Assembly (NCBI GenBank): GCA_037445225.1
Contig: JBBIKW010000011.1
Location: 62,001-126,000 of the forward strand
Origin: M3007 sp037445225
GTDB taxonomy: Bacteria; Bacteroidota; Bacteroidia; Chitinophagales; Saprospiraceae
Length of the DNA: 64,000 nt
Direction of reading: 5' to 3'
The position numbers and the translations under genes are program-made. Positions 34,498-42,786 of this stretch are shown in pieces. Position 1 is the stretch's first letter, and each line of letters begins with the position of its first letter. Below the pieces are notes generated by a model. It worked only from the letters and a program-made list of their open reading frames with translations. It searched no databases and was not told the origin of the DNA.

Positions 34498-36018
34498 ATG
34501 ACTTCACTGAGTACCCTTGTCATTGGCTTTGCCCTTTCCGCTGCTGTTCTCACAGCGCTCACTCACCGACTCCGCCTCACGCGGAACGTACTGTTCAGCT
34601 TTTTGCAATACTTCTGTGGCTTGTGGTTCCTCTTTTCAGGAGCAGTGAAGGCCGTCGACCCCATAGGCACTGCCTATAAGATGGAAGACTACTTTGCCGC
34701 TTTTGAAAGCACCTTTGGTGGCCTGCAGAACGCCTTCAGCCGATTAGCACCGCTCTTCCCTACCCTTTCCCAATACAGCATCGGCTTTTCCATCTTCATG
34801 ATCGCCGTAGAGCTAGTATTAGGTCTGATGTTGGTCTTGGGCTATCAACGGCGTCTGACGGCTTGGCTCTTCTTCCTGGTGCTGCTGTTTTTTACGTTTT
34901 TGACGGGGTTCACGTACCTGACGGGGTTTGTACCAGTAGAGGCGAACTTTTTCGATTTCTCTCGCTGGGGGCCCTACGTGAAGACGCAGATGCGGGTTAC
35001 CGATTGTGGCTGCTTTGGCGACTTTATCAAGCTCGACCCTAAGGTGTCCTTTTTCAAAGACGTGGCGCTGTTGGTTCCTGCCCTCATCTTCTTGGTACGT
35101 AGCCATCAGATGCACCAAATCTTCACTTTGCGCGGGCGCCGCGTGTTGACGGGCGTAACAGCACTTTTTTCAGCCGTCTTCTGTTGGTACAGCGCCTATT
35201 ACAACCTCCCTGTGGTGGATTTTCGCCCGTTCAAAGTGGGTTCCAACATCCGTGAGCGCAAGGCTTTGGAGGAGAAGGCTCGCGCCAACGTCGAAATCAT
35301 CGGTTGGGTCATGGAAAATACTCGGACCGATGAAGTAAAAAAGGTCATGATCCCCATGTCGCGCTACAAGGAGCTCGTAGAGCAGTACCCGAAAAGCGCC
35401 GGTTGGAAGGTTAAAGACCAAATTAAAACCGAACCTTTCATTGAAGTGGACGGCAAGCGCGTGGAAGTGCAAGAGACGAAGGTGAGCGATTTTCTCATCG
35501 AAGGTATGGAGGGTGACGTTACCGAAGAGCTTTTGCAAGAGCCGGGCTACTCGCTCATGATTGTAGCCTACAAGCTATACGGCAAAGAGGTGGTTGAAAC
35601 CGTTGTCGTGCAAGATACGGTTTGGGCTTACGACACGCTGCGCATCCGGCGCGACTCGATCGCCGTGCAGCCGCGGGTAGTAGAGGTGGTTCCGCGAAAG
35701 GAAGCGCGCAAAACATTTGTGCCTGAAGCGTGGTATGGCGACGTATTTCGAAAGCAACTCAATCCCTTGGCAGAAGCCGCTCGAAAGGCGGGCTGGAAGG
35801 TATATGCGGTAAACGCGTTCCAAGATACCGAAATGGCCGAGGGCTTCCGCCAAAGTGTAGGGGCGACCTACCCTTTTTACCACGCCGACGACAAGCTGCT
35901 CAAGACGATTATTCGCTCTAATCCCGGCGCAGTGATTTGGCGCGACGGCACGGTGGTGGGCATGTACCATTGGCGCCATCTGCCTACGGCGGAAGCCCTG
36001 TTGGCGCGGTTTAAATAG
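34498..36018 (+). CDS. BT_3928-type DoxX/MauE-like membrane protein with C-terminal domain
   Basis: A 506-residue inner-membrane protein. Residues 1-220 hold five or six transmembrane helices with the DoxX/MauE signature: RNVLFSFLQYFCGLWFLFSG, then KAVDPIGTAYKMEDYF, and a Cys pair in MRVTDCGCFGDFIKLDP. The C-terminal 270 residues are soluble: a region with EIIGWVMENTRTDE and then a thioredoxin-like end (VYAVNAFQDTEMAEGF, ATYPFYHADDKLLKTIIRSNPGAVIWRDGTVVGM). The Cys pair and thioredoxin-like tail suggest a redox role, as for MauE and DoxX relatives, but that is inference. It follows DUF1599 by 10 bases and precedes the TIR-like gene by 12. Confidence 0.87.
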   Translation: MTSLSTLVIGFALSAAVLTALTHRLRLTRNVLFSFLQYFCGLWFLFSGAVKAVDPIGTAYKMEDYFAAFESTFGGLQNAFSRLAPLFPTLSQYSIGFSIFMIAVELVLGLMLVLGYQRRLTAWLFFLVLLFFTFLTGFTYLTGFVPVEANFFDFSRWGPYVKTQMRVTDCGCFGDFIKLDPKVSFFKDVALLVPALIFLVRSHQMHQIFTLRGRRVLTGVTALFSAVFCWYSAYYNLPVVDFRPFKVGSNIRERKALEEKARANVEIIGWVMENTRTDEVKKVMIPMSRYKELVEQYPKSAGWKVKDQIKTEPFIEVDGKRVEVQETKVSDFLIEGMEGDVTEELLQEPGYSLMIVAYKLYGKEVVETVVVQDTVWAYDTLRIRRDSIAVQPRVVEVVPRKEARKTFVPEAWYGDVFRKQLNPLAEAARKAGWKVYAVNAFQDTEMAEGFRQSVGATYPFYHADDKLLKTIIRSNPGAVIWRDGTVVGMYHWRHLPTAEALLARFK

Positions 36019-36030
36019 GCAATATGAGCC

Positions 36031-36831
36031 ATGTTGCGCGCATATCTCTCCTATACCCCTGCCGATAAGGAATATTTAAAGGCGTTGGTGCGCTGGCTTA
36101 GGCCACTGGAGCAAAAATACGCGTTGCACGTTTGGCATGCGCCGCTTCCCCCACCTGGAACGACGGCAGTATATCCTTGGGAGGAGGCAACGTTTCAGCT
36201 AGAGCAGGCCCATCTCTACCTTTTTCTGACCTCTACCAAAAGCATTCGGGTAGAACACATCCAGAAAGAGGAGATTCCGCGCGCACTAAAGCGTCAAACG
36301 GAGTTGGGAAAAGCCTTGGTGCGGCTGTACCGCATTCCCCTATATGGGTCGGAAAGTACGAAGGCTTTAGACCGTATACCCATCTTAGGAGCAGCTTATC
36401 GGATAGACGACTGGAAAAACGACCGACTGGGCTACGAGTTTTTGACTAAAGCCATTGAAGAAGAAGTGCGCCAGCTGCTTCGCGAGTGGCAGGAAGAGGC
36501 TTTTCGCACCCAAAAAAGCTTAATGGCATCGAGCGATGTCAGCGGCCCAGCGGTTCCACAGCGGTTGCGCCCCATTCCAGGTTGGTTGAGCGCAGCCTTT
36601 CTATTTGCTATTCTTTACATAGTCACCAGCATCTACTTCGAGCAGTGTGCACCGCGCCGCTACGATGGGTTGCCTCCAAATGTATCTGTTCCCTTTTCGC
36701 CGTCGCCCGAAGAGTACCGAAGAGAAAATCCACAAGATAACCCTACCCCCGTAAGGATCCGCTTAGACACCTCGCAGAGCGAAGAATTTTGGCCGGGGCT
36801 ACCGTTCTCCGTACCTTCGCCCTCCGATTGA
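36031..36831 (+). CDS. TIR-like domain protein with single C-terminal membrane anchor
   Basis: A 266-residue protein. Residues 1-150 read as a TIR fold: AYLSYTPADKEYLKALVRWL (box 1, usual form FISYxxxD), HVWHAPLPPPGTTAVYPWEE (usual form WxDxxLxPGxxW), LEQAHLYLFLTSTKSI (usual form LxxADxxLxLxSxxF) and the helix HIQKEEIPRALKR, where Glu80 or Glu81 occupies the NADase glutamate position. Residues about 184-204 form one transmembrane helix (WLSAAFLFAILYIVTSIYF), and the remaining 60 residues are Pro/Ser/Glu-rich. The TIR domain would face the cytoplasm. It sits between BT_3928 and gyrA with gaps of 12 and 35 bases. TIR fold is inferred from motif order; NADase activity and any immune role are unproven. 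Confidence 0.72.
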   Translation: MLRAYLSYTPADKEYLKALVRWLRPLEQKYALHVWHAPLPPPGTTAVYPWEEATFQLEQAHLYLFLTSTKSIRVEHIQKEEIPRALKRQTELGKALVRLYRIPLYGSESTKALDRIPILGAAYRIDDWKNDRLGYEFLTKAIEEEVRQLLREWQEEAFRTQKSLMASSDVSGPAVPQRLRPIPGWLSAAFLFAILYIVTSIYFEQCAPRRYDGLPPNVSVPFSPSPEEYRRENPQDNPTPVRIRLDTSQSEEFWPGLPFSVPSPSD

Positions 36832-36866
36832 AAAGATAGCCTTTTAAGCGTTGAGGATTTCTGCAC

Positions 36867-39338
36867 ATGGATTCGAGGATTGTTCCTATTAACATTGAAG
36901 ACGAGCTCAAGACAGCGTATATCGACTACTCGATGTCGGTCATCGTCAGCCGCGCATTGCCCGATGTGCGTGATGGCTTAAAGCCGGTGCATCGACGCGT
37001 CCTATACGGCATGATGGAGCTCGGCCTTTCGTACAATAAACCTTTTAAAAAGTCGGCTCGCATCGTAGGCGAGGTCTTGGGCAAATACCACCCTCACGGC
37101 GACGCCTCGGTATACGACACCATGGTGCGTTTGGCGCAAGAGTGGAGTATGCGCTATCCGCTGGTAGATGGGCAAGGCAACTTTGGCTCGATGGATGGCG
37201 ATAGCCCTGCGGCCATGCGCTATACAGAAGCGCGCCTGCGCCGCATTGCCGACGAGATGCTGGAAGATATCGACAAGGAGACCGTGGACTTCCAGCTCAA
37301 CTTTGACGACTCGCTTCAAGAGCCCACTGTACTGCCTACTAAGTTTCCCAATTTACTGGTTAACGGCGCCAGCGGCATTGCCGTAGGGATGGCCACCAAT
37401 ATGATGCCGCACAACCTGCGCGATGCCTGTGCAGCGGTCATAGCGGCAGTTCGCCATCCCGACATCGACATAGAAGATGTGATAGATATTATTCAAGCGC
37501 CCGATTTTCCTACGGGAGGCATCATTTATGGCCTTTCGGGCATCCGCGAGGCGTATCGAACGGGCAAAGGGCGCGTAGTGGTGCGCGCTCGCACGGAGAT
37601 CGAAACGGATGACCGCGGGCGCGAGAGTATCATCGTGACGGAGATTCCCTACATGGTCAACAAGGCCATGCTTATCAGCCGCATAGCCGACTTGGTCAAC
37701 GAAAAAAAGATAGTGGGCATCTCGGATGTGCGCGATGAGTCGAACCGCGAAGGTGTTCGCATCGTCATCGAAGTGCGCCGCGACGCGGCGGCTAACGTCA
37801 TTTTGAGCCAGCTGTTTAAGCTCACTCCGCTTCAGACGAGCTACGGCATCCAAAACATCGCCTTAGTGAATGGCCGCCCGCGGACGCTCAACTTAAAAGA
37901 GCTCATCGAGGAGTTTATTAAATTCCGCTTAGAGGTAGTCGTTCGGCGCACGCGCTATGAGTTGCGCAAGGCTGAGGAGCGCGCCCATATCTTGGAGGGT
38001 TTGCTCATCGCCCTGGACCATTTAGATGAAGTCATCGCCCTGATCCGCGCTTCGAGCGACGCAGACGCCGCCCGCATAGGTCTCATAGATCGCTTCGCTC
38101 TGACAGATGTACAAGCACGCGCCATCTTGGCGATGCGGCTACAGCAGCTCACGGGATTGGAGCGCGAAAAGGTGCGCGAAGAATACGAAGCCCTTCAGCG
38201 CAAGATTGCCGAGTTGAAAGCCATCCTGGCTGACGAAAGCTTGCAGCGCGACATCATCGAGCGCGAGCTGTCCGACATCGCAGAGCGCTACGGCGACGAC
38301 CGCCGCACCACCATCGACATCGATGAGGCGGACATCAGCATCGAAGACCTTATCGAAGACGAGCAAGTAGTCATCACCATTAGCCATGCCGGCTATATCA
38401 AACGCACCCCCATTACCGAATACCGCGCTCAAGGACGCGGCGGGCGCGGCGTACAAGGAGTGCGTACGCGCGACGAGGACTTCGTAGAGCATCTCTTCGT
38501 CGCCACGAATCACCAGACCATCTTGCTGTTTACCGAACGCGGCCGCTGCTATTGGCTCAGAGTATACGAGATTCCGGAAGGCAGTAAAAATACAATGGGG
38601 CGCGCCATACAAAACTTGGTCAACATCCCTAAGGAAGATAAGGTGCGCGCATATATTATCTTAGAGAAAAAACTCGACGATGCCGCGTTTATCCATAGCC
38701 ACTATATCTTGTTCGGAACTCGTCGCGGCATGGTGAAGAAGACCCTTCTGGAAGCCTATTCTCGTCCGCGCCAAGACGGCATCATCGCTCTGGAGATTAA
38801 CGAAGGCGATAGCCTCATTGAGGCGAGGCTCACCAACGGGAACAGCGACGTGCTAATGGCGGTGCGCAGCGGCCGAGCTATCCGCTTCCGCGAACAAGAT
38901 GTACGCCCTATGGGTCGAGCAGCAGCGGGTGTACGCGGCATCCAGGTGGACGAGGAAAATGGCGATTGCGTAGTAGGCATGGTATGTGTGCCGCCTGAGG
39001 AAGACCTTCGGACAATCTTGGTCGTCTCAGAGAAGGGATTGGCCAAACGCTCCCTACTTAGCGAATACCCTACCCATGGACGAGGCGGCAAAGGCGTGAA
39101 GACGCTTCAGGTAACACCTCGAACGGGTGCGTTGGTAGCTATCAAAGCCGTAACTGAGGCAGAAGATGTAATGATCAGCACCTTGGCAGGCGTCACTATT
39201 CGCATTCCTGTCAGAGAAATCCCAATCATAGGGCGCGACACGCAAGGCGTCAAGGTCATTCGCTTGGACGAAGGCGACGAAATCGCCGACGTGACGGCAG
39301 TCAGACCGGAAGACAACGAAAGTGAGGAGAAGCCATGA
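36867..39338 (+). CDS. gyrA: DNA gyrase subunit A
   Basis: The 823-residue catalytic subunit of type II topoisomerase. The N-terminal breakage-reunion domain has AYIDYSMSVIVSRALPDVRD, HPHGDASVYDTMVR (the quinolone-determining stretch, with the sensitive-type Ser and Asp) and the active-site Tyr in AAMRYTEARL. A long coiled coil follows (ALQRKIAELKAILADE), then the C-terminal pinwheel with the GyrA box variant AQGRGGRGV and repeats of the GRAIRF type. Presence of that box marks gyrase rather than ParC. The C-terminus is acidic (EDNESEEKP). The stop overlaps the pyrR start (ATGATG at 39335-39340), so they are translationally coupled. Confidence 0.97.
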   Translation: MDSRIVPINIEDELKTAYIDYSMSVIVSRALPDVRDGLKPVHRRVLYGMMELGLSYNKPFKKSARIVGEVLGKYHPHGDASVYDTMVRLAQEWSMRYPLVDGQGNFGSMDGDSPAAMRYTEARLRRIADEMLEDIDKETVDFQLNFDDSLQEPTVLPTKFPNLLVNGASGIAVGMATNMMPHNLRDACAAVIAAVRHPDIDIEDVIDIIQAPDFPTGGIIYGLSGIREAYRTGKGRVVVRARTEIETDDRGRESIIVTEIPYMVNKAMLISRIADLVNEKKIVGISDVRDESNREGVRIVIEVRRDAAANVILSQLFKLTPLQTSYGIQNIALVNGRPRTLNLKELIEEFIKFRLEVVVRRTRYELRKAEERAHILEGLLIALDHLDEVIALIRASSDADAARIGLIDRFALTDVQARAILAMRLQQLTGLEREKVREEYEALQRKIAELKAILADESLQRDIIERELSDIAERYGDDRRTTIDIDEADISIEDLIEDEQVVITISHAGYIKRTPITEYRAQGRGGRGVQGVRTRDEDFVEHLFVATNHQTILLFTERGRCYWLRVYEIPEGSKNTMGRAIQNLVNIPKEDKVRAYIILEKKLDDAAFIHSHYILFGTRRGMVKKTLLEAYSRPRQDGIIALEINEGDSLIEARLTNGNSDVLMAVRSGRAIRFREQDVRPMGRAAAGVRGIQVDEENGDCVVGMVCVPPEEDLRTILVVSEKGLAKRSLLSEYPTHGRGGKGVKTLQVTPRTGALVAIKAVTEAEDVMISTLAGVTIRIPVREIPIIGRDTQGVKVIRLDEGDEIADVTAVRPEDNESEEKP

Positions 39339-39883
39339 TGTCGGAAGGCAAACTGCTGCTCAGCGGCGAACGCTTCCAGCTGACGTTAGAGCGCCTCAGC
39401 TACCAGATCTTGGAAGAATGGGAGGGCTTCGAAAACGCCTGCATGGTAGGCATTCAGCCGCGCGGCGTGCTGTTGGCCAACCGTATTTACCGCAACCTGT
39501 GCGCTATCGCCGGCCGTTCCGATATTCCCTACGGACGCTTAGACATTACGTTTTACCGAGATGACTTCCGCCTGCGCGAGATCCCGCTTACGCCCTATCC
39601 TAACGAGATGAACTTTCTCGTTTCCGGCAAGAAAGTACTGTTAATCGATGACGTGTTGTACACCGGGCGGACGATACAGGCTGCTTTAGCCGCCCTGCAG
39701 CACTACGGGCGTCCAGAACGCGTAGAGCTGATGGCGCTGGTGGATAGGCGCTTCAACCGTCATTTGCCTATACAGGCCGACTTTGTAGGATTGGCAGTAG
39801 ATGCCCTCGACGAAGCCTACGTCAAGGTACATTGGCAAGAAACCCATGGCCGCGACGAAATTCGCCTCTTCGAAAAGCGATAG
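39335..39883 (+). CDS. pyrR: PyrR-type phosphoribosyltransferase (uracil PRTase / pyrimidine regulator)
   Basis: A 182-residue type I phosphoribosyltransferase. PyrR binds the pyrimidine operon leader mRNA in response to UMP and has weak uracil phosphoribosyltransferase activity. Family hallmarks: CMVGIQPRGVLLANRI, the PyrR-type FYRDDF segment, the PRPP loop VLLIDDVLYTGRTIQAAL (about residues 101-118), VELMALVDRR, and the C-terminal VHWQETHGRDEIRL. The ATG at 39335 overlaps the gyrA stop and a second ATG at 39338 follows, so the true start could be either. pyrB follows after 1 base. I see no anti-terminator or attenuator in front of it because the upstream sequence is gyrA coding sequence, so RNA-binding regulation of this operon is doubtful. 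Confidence 0.93.
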   Translation: MMSEGKLLLSGERFQLTLERLSYQILEEWEGFENACMVGIQPRGVLLANRIYRNLCAIAGRSDIPYGRLDITFYRDDFRLREIPLTPYPNEMNFLVSGKKVLLIDDVLYTGRTIQAALAALQHYGRPERVELMALVDRRFNRHLPIQADFVGLAVDALDEAYVKVHWQETHGRDEIRLFEKR

Positions 39884-39884
39884 C

Positions 39885-40811
39885 ATGAAAACCCTCAGCA
39901 AGCGACATCTCCTAGGCATCAAAGACCTGAGCGAAGGCGACATCCAGCTACTATTCGAAACGGCAGACAATTTTAAGGAGGTCATCAACCGCCCGATAAA
40001 AAAGGTTCCTTCTCTGCGCGACATTACGGTAGCCAACCTCTTTTTCGAGAGCAGCACCCGTACGCGCGTGTCGTTCGAGCTGGCCGAGCGCCGCCTTAGC
40101 GCCGACATCGTCAACTTTACAGCCGCTGCTTCCAGCGTATCTAAGGGCGAAACGCTTTTGGATACCGTCAACAATATTCTGGCGATGAAAGTAGACATGA
40201 TCGTCATGCGCCATCCCGCTCCGGGGGCATGCGCCTTTCTAAGCCGACATATTTCAGCCAACATTATCAATGCGGGTGACGGCACCCACGAACACCCCAC
40301 CCAGGCACTTCTCGATGCCTACTCCATACGCGAGCGATTGGGCGACCTTGCGGGAAAAAAGGTCGCCATCATTGGCGACATACTTCACAGCCGCGTTGCT
40401 CTGAGCAACGTCTTTTGTCTGCAAAAGCTCGGTGCCCGCGTTCGAGTTTGCGGTCCTCCCACGCTCATCCCCAAATATTTCGCCGCCTTAGGAGTAGAGG
40501 TTTCTTACAACGTGCGTGAAACGCTCGAGTGGTGCGACGTAGCCAACGTCTTGCGCATCCAGCTAGAACGTCAGGATATCAAATATTTTCCTAGCTTGCG
40601 CGAATACCACCAGTTTTTCGGCATCACGCGAGAAATGCTGGACAGCTTACAGCACGACATCGTTATCATGCACCCCGGCCCCATCAATCGCGGAGTAGAG
40701 CTGACCTCCGACGTCGCCGATAGCCGTCAGAGCATCATCTTGCAACAGGTAGAAAATGGGGTAGCTATCCGCATGGCCGTGCTGTATCTGTTAGCGGCCG
40801 AACGCACTTAA
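39885..40811 (+). CDS. pyrB: Aspartate carbamoyltransferase catalytic subunit
   Basis: The 308-residue enzyme for the second step of pyrimidine synthesis: carbamoyl phosphate plus aspartate to carbamoyl aspartate. The start at 39885 (MKTLSKRHLLGIKDLSEGDI) lies 1 base after the pyrR stop; the longer frame from 39801 lies inside pyrR. The carbamoyl-phosphate site FFESSTRTRVSFE, NAGDGTHEHPTQALLD, VAIIGDILHSRVALSN and the aspartate-loop end IVIMHPGPINRGVEL are all present. The pyrR-pyrB order is the arrangement known from Thermus and several other phyla. There is no pyrI regulatory subunit. It ends a run of co-directional genes. Confidence 0.96.
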   Translation: MKTLSKRHLLGIKDLSEGDIQLLFETADNFKEVINRPIKKVPSLRDITVANLFFESSTRTRVSFELAERRLSADIVNFTAAASSVSKGETLLDTVNNILAMKVDMIVMRHPAPGACAFLSRHISANIINAGDGTHEHPTQALLDAYSIRERLGDLAGKKVAIIGDILHSRVALSNVFCLQKLGARVRVCGPPTLIPKYFAALGVEVSYNVRETLEWCDVANVLRIQLERQDIKYFPSLREYHQFFGITREMLDSLQHDIVIMHPGPINRGVELTSDVADSRQSIILQQVENGVAIRMAVLYLLAAERT

Positions 40812-40987
40812 AACCCGAAAAAAGGTAAAATCGGCACTCGAAATCCGCCCCTCACGCTCCGCCCTCTCCGTCTGAAACACTGTTCCTCATAAATAATTTA
40901 CTAGAACACCCTTGTTTACATATCCAAAGCGCACTACTTTGGGCCGAAATTGGTATCTTATCAAATACAGCAATAGGAGAACGGCCT

Positions 40988-41413
40988 ATGATGAACGAAG
41001 CCATTAGCACGATCATGAGCACTCAGCTCATTACGCTGACGCCGGAAGACACGCTGGGAAAAGCTCGAGAAATTCTCATGAGTAAACGCGTGCACCACTT
41101 ACCCGTAGTGGAAGGCAAATACTTAGTAGGCATGATCACCTCTTGGGACTTATTCAAGTTGGGGAGCTCCGCCTCTGAGTACCAAAATATTAAAGTTCGC
41201 GAGGTCATGACGACTAAGCTGGCTACGTTGGAACCCTACCAGCATATAGGCGCTGCGGCAGAAGTGCTGATGGAACACCTTTTTCACGCGATTCCTATTG
41301 TCAACGACAATCGAGAATTACTCGGCATAGTGACGAGCTACGACATTCTTCGCTATTGCTACAATAAGGAGTACCCTGAAAACCTAGAAAAATTTATTCC
41401 CGAGAACATGTGA
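40988..41413 (+). CDS. Two-CBS-domain protein
   Basis: A 141-residue soluble protein consisting of one CBS pair. The first CBS is at about residues 8-60 (STQLITLTPEDTLGKAREIL, HHLPVVEGKYLVGMITSWDL) and the second at about 73-128 (EVMTTKLATLEPYQHI, HAIPIVNDNRELLGIVTSYDIL). Such stand-alone pairs bind adenine nucleotides and act as energy sensors or regulators of partner proteins. No partner is evident: the neighbours are pyrB and an SRPBCC protein. In the 176-base upstream gap, TACTTTG at 40935-40941 resembles a -7 box with one base fewer than the consensus spacing. Confidence 0.9.
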   Translation: MMNEAISTIMSTQLITLTPEDTLGKAREILMSKRVHHLPVVEGKYLVGMITSWDLFKLGSSASEYQNIKVREVMTTKLATLEPYQHIGAAAEVLMEHLFHAIPIVNDNRELLGIVTSYDILRYCYNKEYPENLEKFIPENM

Positions 41414-41502
41414 ACAGCTCCCACCTCACATAACGCCTCTTCTTTTTTGAAGAGCGGGCAAACACTTTTCGACCAGAGGTGTTCCAGCCAAAAAAAAGAA
41501 GC

Positions 41503-42015
41503 ATGGCCGTCTACACGTTAGAGCGCGCTCAGCAGTTGCCGATCTCCATTGAAGAAGCGTGGGCCTTTTTTTCTTCACCGCTCAACTTGCGGGAGATCAC
41601 CCCGCCCTACATGCGTTTCGAAGTACTTTCCGACCCGAAATGGGTGCAAAAGATGTATCCGGGTCAGATTATTACCTACACTGTCCGGCCCTTGTTGGGG
41701 ATTCCGCTGTTCTGGATGACTGAGATCACCCACGTGCGCGAGCGGGCATTTTTTGTGGATGAACAACGCATAGGGCCTTATGCGCTATGGCATCACCAAC
41801 ACCATTTTATACCCATAGAGGGCGGGGTCGAAATGATCGACTTGGTACACTATCGCCCTCCCTTAGGACTGTTGGGCCGATGGGCGCATGCTCTGTTCAT
41901 TCGCCGCCAGTTGGAAGAGATTTTCGACTACCGCTATCGCATCCTAGAGCAGCGTTTCGGCCGAATCTCTCCCGCAAGACAATCCTCGGCTCTCTCCGCA
42001 ACGCCGCAAAATTAG
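41503..42015 (+). CDS. SRPBCC-superfamily ligand-binding protein
   Basis: A 170-residue single-domain protein of the START/SRPBCC helix-grip fold. The ATG at 41503 (MAVYTLERAQQLPISIEEAW) is chosen over the GTG at 41479 because the conserved part begins there. Fold hallmarks: PISIEEAWAFFSSPLNLREITPPYMRFEVL at the N-terminus, a central MTEITHVRERAFFVDEQRIGPYALWHHQHHF block, and the long C-terminal helix with RRQLEEIFDYRYRILEQRF. It belongs to the coenzyme-Q-binding/polyketide-cyclase-like group often annotated as a hypothetical cell-division-inhibitor-like protein. Its ligand is unknown. A terminator follows at once. Confidence 0.85.
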   Translation: MAVYTLERAQQLPISIEEAWAFFSSPLNLREITPPYMRFEVLSDPKWVQKMYPGQIITYTVRPLLGIPLFWMTEITHVRERAFFVDEQRIGPYALWHHQHHFIPIEGGVEMIDLVHYRPPLGLLGRWAHALFIRRQLEEIFDYRYRILEQRFGRISPARQSSALSATPQN

Positions 42016-42016
42016 T

Positions 42017-42055
42017 AAGCGCAAAGGCTTTTGAGGAGCCTTTGCGCTTCTTCGC
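42017..42055 (+). terminator. Intrinsic terminator after the SRPBCC gene
   Basis: The 13-bp perfect stem AAGCGCAAAGGCT/AGCCTTTGCGCTT (42017-42029 with 42037-42049) has a 7-base loop and is followed by CTTCGCTTTC. The T-run is poor but the stem is very strong. The rest of the gap to 42188 shows nothing I can identify. Confidence 0.7.
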
Positions 42056-42188
42056 TTTCAGTAGACCACCGCATCGCAATGCAGTGAGCAGTATCGAGGA
42101 TAAATAGCCGCTTACGCATTGCAAAAATCAGGTGGAACCATACATCCGAAAAAGCACAAAATTTTCCTGTTTTTCGCGCTTTAAAAGC

Positions 42189-42605
42189 CTACTTAAAGGC
42201 CTGTATAGCGGTTGCATTTTTGGATAAAACCTTGACTTTCAGAGGACTATTCTCTTCATAGAAACATTGAATTTCGAACGAAAAACCGTCTTTTTGATAC
42301 AGGAGTTTTTTCTCCTGTATGCTAAAGGCGTTGGCATCGGTATTGCCACACGGTCCCAACATAGCCACTTTCTGTTCGGCAGCATCGTACTCGAGCATGC
42401 ACTGGGCATTTCCGACGACGATGCGCGTCCTTACATACGCACCCGAAACGGCAGGCCATGAAAACACGTAGGCAGAATCTGCGACAGCCGTGGCTTCGTA
42501 GAAATAGCGATCGGTGGCGCTGTTGCAGAGTGCCGCTAAAGTCGCCGGAGCTGTCGTCCGAAAGATAACGTCGATGATAATGACGTAAAAAGCGGACAAG
42601 GACAT
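42189..42605 (-). CDS. Hypothetical protein, 138 residues
   Basis: I do not recognise the family. The N-terminus is moderately hydrophobic (SAFYVIIIDVIF) without a clear signal-peptide cleavage site. The body looks beta-rich, with Tyr/Phe/Val strands (YVFSWPAVSGAYVRTRIVVG, FSFEIQCFYEEN) and three cysteines. An Ig-like or lipocalin-like small beta protein is possible. The frame is open and codon use resembles the neighbours, but no promoter box was found upstream. The start could be further downstream. Confidence 0.6.
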   Translation of the reverse strand: MSLSAFYVIIIDVIFRTTAPATLAALCNSATDRYFYEATAVADSAYVFSWPAVSGAYVRTRIVVGNAQCMLEYDAAEQKVAMLGPCGNTDANAFSIQEKKLLYQKDGFSFEIQCFYEENSPLKVKVLSKNATAIQAFK

Positions 42606-42678
42606 AGCAGTAAATATTTGGGTCTAGTTTAGTATTGCGACATTCTCCATAAGTATTTTCCGACGCTAGTTACTGAGC

Positions 42679-42783
42679 ATGCTAAAATCAACCTTGGTTG
42701 CCCATCTTTTTGCCTTTACAGCGAAAGATATAGAGGAGTTATCAGACTACCTAGAGGGCCTTCAAAGAGATAAACGCGAGTAA
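42679..42783 (+). pseudogene. N-terminal fragment of the following gene, cut off by in-frame TAA
   Basis: The ATG at 42679 begins a 34-codon frame (MLKSTLVAHLFAFTAKDIEE, then LSDYLEGLQRDKRE) that stops at TAA 42781-42783. The next gene continues in the same frame 3 bases later (GTG at 42787: VEIRLLQYLMH). Joined, the two read as one helical domain of the type LxxFTxxEIxxLxxYLxSxxxxKREExxRLLxYL, which I recall from long Bacteroidota hypotheticals. So the natural start of the gene is probably 42679, and the TAA is a nonsense change or base error. Confidence 0.65.
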
Positions 42784-42786
42784 TGC

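Noticed and set aside
31463..40811. Defence island around the TIR-like gene
   Set aside because: The neighbours are xseA, gyrA, pyrR and pyrB, all core genes. There is no transposase, integrase, restriction enzyme or composition shift. Only the single TIR-like gene is noteworthy.
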